A DNA stretch of 12,875 nucleotides from Nitrospirae bacterium GWC2_56_14 (GCA_001803705.1 MHDY01000005.1:1-12875), one strand, 5' to 3'. Counted from the first letter of the stretch, positions 6,378 through 12,869 are shown. The notes: a model not told the origin generated them from the sequence alone. Translations and numbers: made by a program.

Positions 6378-6435
6378 TTCTAACCCTTCGGCTAGAGAGT
6401 CGCGAAAACCGCGCCCCTCAGCCGAGCCGTTGACC
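6378..6435 (+). other. attC-like integron recombination site
   Basis: A 58-nt palindrome with the ordered parts of an attC site. AAC (6382-6384) pairs with GTT (6429-6431). Three unpaired bases follow on each side. TCGGCT (6388-6393) pairs with AGCCGA (6420-6425). Then comes one unpaired A (6394), GAG (6395-6397) pairing with CTC (6417-6419), and an inner hairpin CGCG-AAAAC-CGCG (6401-6413). The outer heptamers TTCTAAC and GTTGACC each miss the RYYYAAC/GTTRRRY consensus at one base. It starts 12 bp after one stop codon and ends 10 bp before the next ATG, as in cassette arrays. Confidence 0.5.
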
Positions 6436-6445
6436 TCATAAAACT

Positions 6446-6973
6446 ATGCAATTCCTAACCCCAAAAGAATCAGCTCAATGGTGTTTACAGCATGGCTATC
6501 CCGTTACGGAAGACTATGCAGAACCAGACTTGAACGTTGATAACTTTATCGCGGGCCGGTTTCCGATTCCGAGTGATGCCGGGAAGAGAATTGCGCTTTG
6601 TCGCATGTTGATAGAATCGGTTTGGTCACAAGAGCCGCAATGTTTATTATGGACAACCCAGTGGAGTGTTTGGCCTTCAGGAGAGCATTTCCCGCTTGCT
6701 CAAAACGTAAGACATTCATTTGGCGAAGATCGTCCCCTTGCTGATGCCCCTGGGCATATCTTTCATTTTGGGGAAATTGAAAACGCATTAACCTTCCTGG
6801 TCCTGTCTTGTCTTTTTCTGTGGGATACATCCTTGATGGTATCAGGCGGCACAACAGCCATAAGCCTTTCACACGATGAATATGGCGTTGTATTCAGCAA
6901 ACAGCCGACAAAGATCGATGAGTTTCGTCGACGCTTTGCGCAATTTGATATCGCTTTTGAGAAAGTATCTTAA
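6446..6973 (+). CDS. conserved-looking soluble protein of unknown function
   Basis: A 175-aa protein starting MQFLTPKESAQWC. It has no signal peptide and one moderately hydrophobic stretch (near ENALTFLVLSCLFLWD, about 112-127) that is probably a buried helix. Tryptophan is frequent (about six). I do not recognise a domain and assign no function. The ATG follows the attC-like site by 10 bp and has no clear ribosome binding site, as is common for cassette-borne genes. After its stop, TTAACCGCGCCGTCGAGG (6970-6987) resembles the left half of an attC site, but no matching right half was found. Confidence 0.7.
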   Translation: MQFLTPKESAQWCLQHGYPVTEDYAEPDLNVDNFIAGRFPIPSDAGKRIALCRMLIESVWSQEPQCLLWTTQWSVWPSGEHFPLAQNVRHSFGEDRPLADAPGHIFHFGEIENALTFLVLSCLFLWDTSLMVSGGTTAISLSHDEYGVVFSKQPTKIDEFRRRFAQFDIAFEKVS

Positions 6974-7064
6974 CCGCGCCGTCGAGGATAGCAGAGGATA
7001 GCATCTGAAGCTTAAGCTCCCGCAGTAGGTGCACTTGTTCTTCTTTCGGAAGGGACGAACGAAT

Positions 7065-7796
7065 ATGACTATTCCCACAGCACGCTCGGCGGCGACGCGC
7101 TCTTTATGGTGGCCTGTAATCGTATGTTTGGTCGTTATCACGGCTAGCTGTAAACCCTATCGAGCCCATCTGGAGGAACACCAGCGGGGAACTTCCACGA
7201 TGCTGGTCCGTTCTATGGAATACGATGACAAGGGCCTTCCTGTTCCTGGCCTACGGCTTGGCAAACGCCCCTCTGCCCTGGGAGATCATTTCACCCTCGT
7301 CCGGTTGAAAGGGAACGAACCCGCAATTAGTTATGATATTGCTGTCACCAAACAAAAACCGGATTTGGTCAAGCCGTTGGATGCGGTCTATAAGTGGACA
7401 GGCAAGGGGTTCACGTTCGGCGTTGAGAGCCGGGATGAGATCCTGAAAAATGGGCCCGGGAAAGTGAGTGATCCGAAAGAATTTGCCGCCGTAGTAGTAT
7501 GGATCATCGCAGGTCCTGTTCTTGGTGCAGCCGGAGGTTTTGTTATCGGGGCGGGAGACGCTATCAGACAAGGCGCGATGGAATTGAGCAAGGTTGCCAT
7601 AAACGGAGAGCAGGTAATCACCTGTACGACCTATGAGTATGATGCTTCAGAGCGCTTAAGCTTTATGCGTATGCACACCCCCGATTTGAAGCAAGAACTG
7701 GTGAGGACCGAGTATTCATACGAGGGCAGCGGGACCGTGCCGACCAGAACGGTGATCAAAAGTTTGGTTGAAGGCAAGGAACGGGAAATAGAATAG
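7065..7796 (+). CDS. putative membrane-anchored lipoprotein of unknown function
   Basis: A 243-aa protein if started at ATG 7065, preceded by GGAAGGGA; a GTG at 7029 would add 12 residues before the signal-like segment. The N-terminus has basic residues, a hydrophobic run (about 15-27) and ITASC with Cys29, a weak lipobox, so export and lipid attachment are likely but not certain. A Gly/Ala/Val-rich hydrophobic stretch at about 140-166 could be a second membrane segment. The C-terminal part (TYEYDASERL, TEYSYEGSG) is beta-rich in appearance. No family recognised. The next gene follows after 43 bp, so the two may be co-transcribed. Confidence 0.7.
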   Translation: MTIPTARSAATRSLWWPVIVCLVVITASCKPYRAHLEEHQRGTSTMLVRSMEYDDKGLPVPGLRLGKRPSALGDHFTLVRLKGNEPAISYDIAVTKQKPDLVKPLDAVYKWTGKGFTFGVESRDEILKNGPGKVSDPKEFAAVVVWIIAGPVLGAAGGFVIGAGDAIRQGAMELSKVAINGEQVITCTTYEYDASERLSFMRMHTPDLKQELVRTEYSYEGSGTVPTRTVIKSLVEGKEREIE

Positions 7797-7839
7797 ACAG
7801 CTGGTCACGCAGGCGGCATCGGCCTGAGCGGGGTATGGC

Positions 7840-9414
7840 GTGAATAGTAATGCTGATTCATATGAGCGCGCTGAAAAGAGTGCTTCGTTCAAGCGCATTG
7901 TTTCATGGCTCACGGCACTTTTTGCTCTTGTACTTGTGGGCATCTACCTTTCACGCCCGCTCTACGATCCGGACTTCTACTGGCATCTGAAAACCGGGCA
8001 ATGGATCTGGCAGAACATGGCGCTTCCTCACCTGGACCCCTTTGGAGTTCCGCCATTACCACCACCCTCACCGCGCACGGAATTCATTCTCACCTCATAC
8101 TGGCTTCTCCAGTTGATCTTGTATGCCTTCTATTCCCTCAGCGGAATGTGGGGAATAATTCTCTTTAGATGGATCATTGCAGGTTTTTTCCTTCTCGTCT
8201 GCATCAGATGGACGAATGTGCGTCTCAACAGCGTCAGGGCGGTGATGGTGCTGGGGACGGTCCTTCTCCTTGAATACTATTTTATCGAGCGCCCGCAGTT
8301 CATTTCCTTTGTCAGCTTTGGAATTCTGCTTGTGATCCTTTTCCGTTTTCTCGAACAACGTGCAACCAGATCGTTATGGAGTACCCTGGTCCCCCTTTCG
8401 CTCTTGATGATTCTCTGGTCAAATATGCATGGGGGCTTTCTGATCGGCCAGTCGATCCTGATCTACTGCGTTATTGCAGAGGGGATGAAATTCTTCCACG
8501 GCTCGCTTGCACCGATGCCCCTGCGCGATTACCGGATCTTATTTATCTCTTCAGTAACGGCCCTTGGCGCATCGTTTGTCAATCCGAATGCCCTTAATTT
8601 GATCAAATATTTACCTATCATTTTCGACAGCAGCTACTATGTGAATACCAATAACCTTGAAGAATTCTCCTTATTGGCATATTTCAGAGAAACGACGGAC
8701 TATGCTGTCTTTTTCTATGGCGCATCAATAGCGTTAACATTTGCCGCCTTGGTGTTGTCCGAACACCGGAAAAACATTACCTGGGCAGGCATACTCGCCG
8801 GCACGGCATTTATGGGGTGTCAGCATATGCGACTGATGCCGTTTTTCCTGGTTTCGGCAATGCTCTTTCTGACAAAGTTTGTAGAAACTGAAAATTTTGC
8901 CGTAAAAGGCAGGCTTATTCTCTATTCGATGCTTGCAGTCACAACTGTTTATTGTGTAAGGGACGAGTTTCCGCGTATTTTTGAGGCGACCAGATCCGGC
9001 CTGGTCCCGGTTCAGCAATTTCCGGTAAAAGCGGCAGATTTCATTGCAAGCAACAATATTAACGGAAATATCTATACGAACATGCTCTGGGGCGGTTATA
9101 TGATCTGGAGAGCGGGGCCGGAGAATAAGATCTTTTATGACGGCCGCTCACTCAGTATCCAGCGCGCACAGGAATACGATCAGAGCAGAATAATTGCATT
9201 GAATCAACGTTCATACTGGAAGGGACTCTTTGATGAGTATAATATCCGAGTGGCAGTCTTACCAATTTATGAAGTCGATGGCACGCCAGATTTGTTAACT
9301 CAATCGATTTATTCTGATAAAGAGTGGACATTGGTTTTTGCCGATGAACGTGATGCGGTTTTTGTACGTGAAGTATACGCGGAGCAGCCATCGAGCTTAT
9401 CTCACAAAAACTGA
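7840..9414 (+). CDS. polytopic membrane protein, GT-C glycosyltransferase-like
   Basis: A 524-aa protein. Membrane segment 1 is at about 20-38, followed by an acidic loop with DPDFYWHLKTG (43-53) and a later DPFG (66-69), a pattern seen in a group of bacterial integral membrane proteins resembling GT-C lipid-linked sugar transferases. Roughly nine further hydrophobic segments run to about residue 370. The C-terminal soluble part (about 385-515) carries NMLWGGYMIW and FYDGRS, also typical of that group. A sugar-transfer role at the cytoplasmic membrane is an inference; donor and acceptor are unknown. The start is GTG 7840 with a weak GCGGGGT upstream. The gene ends 42 bp before the right 58-bp repeat. 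Confidence 0.7.
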   Translation: MNSNADSYERAEKSASFKRIVSWLTALFALVLVGIYLSRPLYDPDFYWHLKTGQWIWQNMALPHLDPFGVPPLPPPSPRTEFILTSYWLLQLILYAFYSLSGMWGIILFRWIIAGFFLLVCIRWTNVRLNSVRAVMVLGTVLLLEYYFIERPQFISFVSFGILLVILFRFLEQRATRSLWSTLVPLSLLMILWSNMHGGFLIGQSILIYCVIAEGMKFFHGSLAPMPLRDYRILFISSVTALGASFVNPNALNLIKYLPIIFDSSYYVNTNNLEEFSLLAYFRETTDYAVFFYGASIALTFAALVLSEHRKNITWAGILAGTAFMGCQHMRLMPFFLVSAMLFLTKFVETENFAVKGRLILYSMLAVTTVYCVRDEFPRIFEATRSGLVPVQQFPVKAADFIASNNINGNIYTNMLWGGYMIWRAGPENKIFYDGRSLSIQRAQEYDQSRIIALNQRSYWKGLFDEYNIRVAVLPIYEVDGTPDLLTQSIYSDKEWTLVFADERDAVFVREVYAEQPSSLSHKN

Positions 9415-9456
9415 GCAGTCAGTGTTCCTTGACACCGACCTTGTTCTCAGAATGTT

Positions 9457-9514
9457 TTCCTGAAGCTTACAAAATAACAACCCGTATTTGTTAGTACCTG
9501 CTCTTAAATCCATT
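9457..9514 (+). repeat. 58-bp direct repeat, right copy
   Basis: The partner of 5531-5588, with six substitutions. The inner dyad is slightly degraded (TAACAA / TTGTTA around CCCGTAT). It marks the right edge of the four-gene AT-richer block. The space from 9415 to 9708 contains this repeat, a candidate terminator and the higBA promoter, but no gene I can support. Confidence 0.85.
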
Positions 9515-9614
9515 TCTGAGGTAATCGGATATAAAACGTTGTAAAGGACTGTTGAAGAGTAGAGCCGTACAGATTACTATTTCGGATTGAGCAGGGCATG
9601 ACCTGGGCAATAAA

Positions 9615-9646
9615 GGGCGCGGAAAATAACTCTGTGCCCCTTTTTT
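9615..9646 (+). terminator. candidate intrinsic terminator upstream of higBA
   Basis: GGGCGC (9615-9620) can pair with GTGCCC (9634-9639; one G-U pair) over a 13-nt loop, followed by C and six T (9641-9646). It would insulate higBA from transcription arriving through the AT-rich block. Confidence 0.4.
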
Positions 9647-9673
9647 ACCACCACCCAGAAACGAATAATCCAC

Positions 9674-9702
9674 TTGACACTAGTAACGCCTTGCGTTACT
9701 AT
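9674..9702 (+). promoter_or_regulatory. higBA promoter with embedded 9-bp operator dyad
   Basis: TTGACA (9674-9679), a 17-bp spacer and TACTAT (9697-9702). A perfect dyad TAGTAACGC-CTT-GCGTTACTA (9681-9701) covers the spacer and most of the -10 box, the usual place for the antitoxin to repress its own operon. The start of transcription is expected near 9709, which is the A of the higB ATG. Confidence 0.75.
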
Positions 9703-9708
9703 TACCAT

Positions 9709-9990
9709 ATGATAAAAAGCTTTCATGGTAAAGATACCGAAAAGCTGTTCAATAGGCAATTTGCATCGAAATTCCCGTCGGAAATACGCCGAATCGCATT
9801 AAAAAAACTGATGCATCTGGAGGCTGCGGATCGCCTCGAAGATTTGAGAGTACCACCCGGCAATCGGCTGGAAAAACTATCCGGCAATCGTCATGCGCAA
9901 CATAGCATACGGATCAACGATCAATGGAGAATATGTTTTCGATGGCATCAAGGAGATGCCTATGATGTTGAAATAACCGACTACCACTAG
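9709..9990 (+). CDS. higB: HigB-type RelE-superfamily toxin
   Basis: A 93-aa basic protein, the usual length of HigB mRNA interferases that cleave translated mRNA at the ribosome. It opens MIKSFHGKDTEKLF and has the family features: a basic helix around KFPSEIRRIALKKL; LRVPPGNRLEKLSGNR in the middle; and the C-terminal strand QWRICFRW plus DVEITDYH, containing the arginine and aromatic residues used by the fold. An ATG further upstream (9598) is open in frame but lies before the promoter and terminator, so 9709 is chosen. With the promoter as called, the mRNA would have essentially no 5' leader. It is followed 9 bp later by the antitoxin, the toxin-first order typical of higBA. Confidence 0.88.
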   Translation: MIKSFHGKDTEKLFNRQFASKFPSEIRRIALKKLMHLEAADRLEDLRVPPGNRLEKLSGNRHAQHSIRINDQWRICFRWHQGDAYDVEITDYH

Positions 9991-9999
9991 GAGATAATT

Positions 10000-10308
10000 A
10001 TGAGAGCGAAAAAAATGCCCCCAATCCATCCGGGAGAAATTCTTCTGGAAGACTTTCTGGAGCCTATGGGAATCAGTCAGTACAAACTTTCCAAGGATAT
10101 CAGCGTACCACCCCGCCGTATCAATGAAATTGTTCAGGGTAAACGTTCAGTTTCCGCCGATACCGCGTTGAGGCTCTCCCGCTATTTTGGCCTTTCAGAG
10201 CGGTACTGGCTCAACCTTCAGTCGCGCTATGATCTTGAAGTAGAAAAAGACAAATTGGATGCACGTCTTGCGAAAGAAGTGCGGGTTTTGACGCTGCAAC
10301 ACGCCTAA
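10000..10308 (+). CDS. higA: HigA-type antitoxin, XRE-family DNA-binding protein
   Basis: A 102-aa protein with the family opening PPIHPGEILLEDFLEPMGIS and a Cro/C1-type helix-turn-helix at about 24-66 (YKLSKDISVPPRRINEIVQG, then TALRLSRYFGLS). It neutralises HigB by binding it and represses the operon through the dyad in the promoter. The AGGAGA ribosome binding site overlaps the higB stop codon, indicating coupled translation. C-terminal residues after about 80 are charged and probably helical. Full length; no defect seen. The region 10309-10445 after it has no gene and no clear terminator, only a 5-bp CAGCG/CGCTG hairpin. Confidence 0.92.
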   Translation: MRAKKMPPIHPGEILLEDFLEPMGISQYKLSKDISVPPRRINEIVQGKRSVSADTALRLSRYFGLSERYWLNLQSRYDLEVEKDKLDARLAKEVRVLTLQHA

Positions 10309-10445
10309 ATCACGATGATTCCAACCAGCGGGTCGTGTGGGTCGCTGTGAATCGCGCGCCCTATATCCGCGTGTTCATGAGCAATTTACAACCTGAATAT
10401 AATGATTGATTCGCCTGACTGAGATGCTTCGGACCCGAGCCGCGC

Positions 10446-10479
10446 AAAAAAACGCCGGCAGGAACCATCTCCTGCCGGC
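10446..10479 (-). terminator. intrinsic terminator of the small exported protein gene
   Basis: A perfect 10-bp stem (GCCGGCAGGA at 10454-10463 with TCCTGCCGGC at 10470-10479) with a 6-nt loop. On the minus strand the stem is followed by seven T (10446-10452 as A on the plus strand). It is 34 bp after the stop of the minus-strand gene. Confidence 0.88.
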
Positions 10480-10513
10480 ATGTACGTTTTGACCGTTCTC
10501 CGCTGCTCTCTCC

Positions 10514-10852
10514 CTACTGCTGACCACCCATACCTGACCGGGGCCCCCGCTGCCTGCCGGGACCGTTGCCGCCGCCCATGCCCATGGGCCGCTCGGGCCT
10601 GCAGGCTTTCAGCTCTTCGGCATTCTTTGCCGCCTCAACGCAGGCCTTTTGCGTGTCGAGCATTGTCCTGCGTTTCTCGATCATGGTAAGCATGTGGGTC
10701 TTCATTTCGCTGAAGTTCTCGGGTGTTATCTCTCTTCTCATCATCATCTGGTCATCGGGGCCAGGACCGCTTTGGGCCTGCTGTGCAAAGACGCTTGAAG
10801 AAAGGGCTGTCAGGAACAGCACGGCAACAACAAAACTGAACAGGGTTTTCAT
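10514..10852 (-). CDS. small exported protein, Met/Gly-rich C-terminus
   Basis: A 112-aa protein with a Sec signal peptide (residues 1-23, cleavage after VFA), so the mature form of about 89 residues is periplasmic. The middle (about 40-85) is a charged helical segment (ENFSEMKTHMLTMIEKRRTM) ending in two cysteines separated by 12 residues (CVEAAKNAEELKAC), which could form a disulfide. The tail (about 88-112) is rich in Gly, Pro, Met and Arg. The Met-rich helical pattern loosely recalls periplasmic metal- or stress-response proteins of the CpxP/Spy kind, but the LTxxQ motif is not seen, so no function is assigned. Strong AGGAGG ribosome binding site; own terminator. Confidence 0.75.
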   Translation of the reverse strand: MKTLFSFVVAVLFLTALSSSVFAQQAQSGPGPDDQMMMRREITPENFSEMKTHMLTMIEKRRTMLDTQKACVEAAKNAEELKACRPERPMGMGGGNGPGRQRGPRSGMGGQQ

Positions 10853-10933
10853 GGGTCGTTCCTCCTCTTGGGGATAGTAAGATGCATTACATAGAGTGAG
10901 ACACCGGTACCGGGAAAAGGTTAAATGCGTTAA

Positions 10934-11045
10934 TTCAGGTGGATAGACCGAAGGCCGAAGGCTGACGGTAGAGCGAAGTATGACGTTTGGTCGCCAAAGG
11001 TAAGGCCACTTGTTTACCCTTCAGCCTTATAACCTTCAACCTGAA
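10934..11045. repeat. palindromic element with 7-bp CGAAGGC units
   Basis: Outer arms TTCAGGT (10934-10940) and ACCTGAA (11039-11045) are inverted. The left arm has 7-bp units CGAAGGC, CGAAGGC, TGACGGT; the right arm has the inverse (CCTTCAGCC, ACCTTCA). The centre holds a small hairpin TTTGG-TCG-CCAAA (10986-10998). It fills most of the gap between two minus-strand genes; the remainder (10878-10933) has only a 10-bp palindrome CCGGTACCGG at 10904-10913. Confidence 0.65.
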
Positions 11046-11056
11046 CGTCGGCTCTC

Positions 11057-11758
11057 TTACAAAAAACCGGGATGGGATTTATGGGTCTTTTTTCCGACAA
11101 ACTCCATAAGCAGCCTCCTGGCTTCGGGAGCGATCTCGGTGAACGCCAGTCCATATTGATGGTTGTTTTCGCCGGCTGTCTGCGCAAGGGTCCTCACGAT
11201 CTTGCCCGATGCCTGCACCTGCTTTGCATCAGGAAGAAAGAAGGAAAGCGACAGGCGCACGCCCTCGGCCAGGACTTTGTCGGTCTCGATAAGAATGCCG
11301 GTGGCGCTTATGTTCCTGGAACGGCAGAAGAAGCTGTCATCCTTGGAGCACCCCTCGATGCCCGCGCTGAGAAGCACGCGGTACGTGTCGCGGGATGCAA
11401 TATCCAGGAGCTGCTGCGCTTTTACGATCAGGACGAGGGGATGCACCGGGTGCAGCAGCACCGCATTTGGCCTGCACCGCGAGCTTTTTTCGATGGCTGC
11501 GGGGTTATTCCCGCAGACCATGATAAGCGAGACCGACCGGAGGGCTTCCTCCTGCCGGATGACGGAACAGAACTGCTCGGTCGGCATACCGGGCATGTCG
11601 AGCTCCGTGATGATGAGGTTCACGTGCTCCGCCCGGTGAACCTTCAATAATTCGTCGTTCGTTTCTGCGGTGAAAATGGCAAAATCAGAACGGTTGAGGA
11701 CGCTGTTCTCCTGCTTCAATGACGCATGGAGTTCCTGAGCAACGAGCACTTTTTTCAT
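11057..11758 (-). CDS. degenerate receiver plus PilZ-domain protein
   Basis: A 233-aa soluble protein. Residues 1 to about 118 have the response-regulator receiver fold, but every phosphorylation residue is altered: the acidic pair after the first strand is Gln8-Glu9, the phospho-acceptor position is Glu52 (TELDMPGMP), and the lysine normally before the conserved proline is His103 (LLHP). Residues 120-225 are a PilZ domain with intact RxxxR (Arg123-Arg127, RDTYR) and NxSxxG (149-154, NISATG), so cyclic-di-GMP binding is likely. It is probably a cyclic-di-GMP responder whose receiver serves as an unphosphorylated or permanently active interaction module. Good AGGAGGT ribosome binding site. Partner unknown. 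Confidence 0.82.
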   Translation of the reverse strand: MKKVLVAQELHASLKQENSVLNRSDFAIFTAETNDELLKVHRAEHVNLIITELDMPGMPTEQFCSVIRQEEALRSVSLIMVCGNNPAAIEKSSRCRPNAVLLHPVHPLVLIVKAQQLLDIASRDTYRVLLSAGIEGCSKDDSFFCRSRNISATGILIETDKVLAEGVRLSLSFFLPDAKQVQASGKIVRTLAQTAGENNHQYGLAFTEIAPEARRLLMEFVGKKTHKSHPGFL

Positions 11759-11792
11759 GGCGACCTCCTAGCACGGCCGAAACCAAAACATT

Positions 11793-11896
11793 TTCACCGC
11801 GAGGGCGCGAAGGTCGCGAGGAAATCTTGTAGCTCTTGTGCAAAAGCCAAGTTTTGTTTGTTGACGTCCTCGCGTCCCTTGCGCCTTAGCGGTAAA
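11793..11896. repeat. CGCGAAG-type palindromic element
   Basis: Two 29-bp arms (11793-11821 and 11868-11896) are inverted with 23 of 29 positions matching. The left arm is made of CGCGAGG/CGCGAAG units spaced 8 and 9 bp. Its spacing matches copy A near 2250, and it is a diverged relative of the CGCAAAG family. It lies between the amidohydrolase and the PilZ gene, both on the minus strand. Confidence 0.8.
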
Positions 11897-11931
11897 TAGT
11901 CTTTCTTTAATGATGTCGCTCCCATCCGCCG

Positions 11932-12735
11932 TTACTCCAGCCGCAGCAGCGCAGCGGCGTTCTTATAGAACAGCTTTTCCTTCCGGCTGTCGGAAAGCTT
12001 CAGCGCTTCCGTCCGCTTCAGCATCTCCCGCTGGTCCGTCCAGGGGCTGTCGCTGCCGAAGAGCACCCGGTCCTCGTCAAAATGGTTGATGAGCCTGATA
12101 AACTCCTCGTCGCTTACCTCGTTCAGGGTCAGGGACGTCTCGGTATAAACGTTCGCGCAGCCGCTGAGACAGCCGATGCGCTCCCACTGCTTCCATCCCC
12201 CGACGTGGGTGCAGACGATGGTGAGGTCCTTGAACCAGTCGGCCACCTTTTTAACGCGCTCCACGTCGGCCTGGGTATTGCCGGGAAAGGCCATGTCAAA
12301 CCCGCTGTGGAACATGACGAAGAGGCCGCAGCTGGCGACCAGTTCGTAAAACCCGTACATCCATTTGTCGTCGATAGTGAAATTCTGATACTGGGGATGG
12401 AGTTTGACGCCGCGGATCTTCTCGCGCTGCGCCTCGCCCAGCATGTCCTCGACCTCCTCGGGTGAGTTGGACGGGCTGAACGAGACGAGCGGGTAAATGC
12501 CGCTGCTCCCGATCTCCTTGCAATACTCCAGGATGGGGTACATCTGAGACGGCTTTGTCGCGATGTTCGCCACCAGGCTCGCGGAAATGTCCGCCCGCTT
12601 CATGGATTCCTGCAGGCCCTTCAGCGTCCCGTCGGTCTGGGGCCGGTACGTGCCCGAGTCGGCGGCCAGGGCGTCCATGGCCTGTTTGGCGATCTTGTCC
12701 GGGAAGATGTGGGTGTGGAAATCGATGACGTTCAT
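11932..12735 (-). CDS. amidohydrolase family 2 metal-dependent hydrolase or decarboxylase
   Basis: A 267-aa TIM-barrel protein of the amidohydrolase-2 group, whose members use a bound divalent metal for hydrolysis or decarboxylation of cyclic or carboxylated substrates. Metal and catalytic positions seen: His7 and His9 (DFHTHIFPD), His113 (GVKLHPQ), His143 (FHSG), His177 (THVGGW) and Asp229 (GSDSPW). ATG 12735 is chosen because the chain then starts MNVIDFHTHIF as in the family and GAGGTG lies 9 bp upstream; a GTG at 12792 would add 19 residues, has no ribosome binding site and would run into the inverted repeat. The substrate cannot be deduced; neighbours give no pathway. Confidence 0.85.
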   Translation of the reverse strand: MNVIDFHTHIFPDKIAKQAMDALAADSGTYRPQTDGTLKGLQESMKRADISASLVANIATKPSQMYPILEYCKEIGSSGIYPLVSFSPSNSPEEVEDMLGEAQREKIRGVKLHPQYQNFTIDDKWMYGFYELVASCGLFVMFHSGFDMAFPGNTQADVERVKKVADWFKDLTIVCTHVGGWKQWERIGCLSGCANVYTETSLTLNEVSDEEFIRLINHFDEDRVLFGSDSPWTDQREMLKRTEALKLSDSRKEKLFYKNAAALLRLE

Positions 12736-12788
12736 AAAGCGCAACACCTCGTCGTATTCTGTCGTCGAGACAGGGGATAAAACCTTTG

Positions 12789-12869
12789 ACACTGAAAAAT
12801 CCGATAAAGGCTATGATTTGCACGGATACATCTTTAAGCCTTGCCTCTAAATCATAGCCTTATCAGTGT
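12789..12869. repeat. imperfect inverted repeat upstream of the amidohydrolase gene
   Basis: The right arm (12849-12869, AAATCATAGCC followed by TTATCAGTGT) is the inverse of 12789-12819 if the left arm has a 9-base insertion and one extra A. The innermost 12 bp (AGGCTATGATTT, 12808-12819) match perfectly around a 29-nt loop. It lies 50-135 bp upstream of the chosen start, in the expected promoter or leader region, or could be the edge of an element cut by the window end. Confidence 0.6.

Noticed and set aside
5506..9597. Transposon or prophage explanation of the AT-rich block
   Set aside because: No transposase, integrase, phage structural gene or terminal inverted repeat was found inside the block; only direct repeats and one attC-like site support mobility.
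9598..9708. 37-residue N-terminal extension of HigB from an upstream ATG
   Set aside because: The extension covers a candidate terminator, the promoter and the operator dyad; the 93-aa form starting at 9709 matches the family length and N-terminus.
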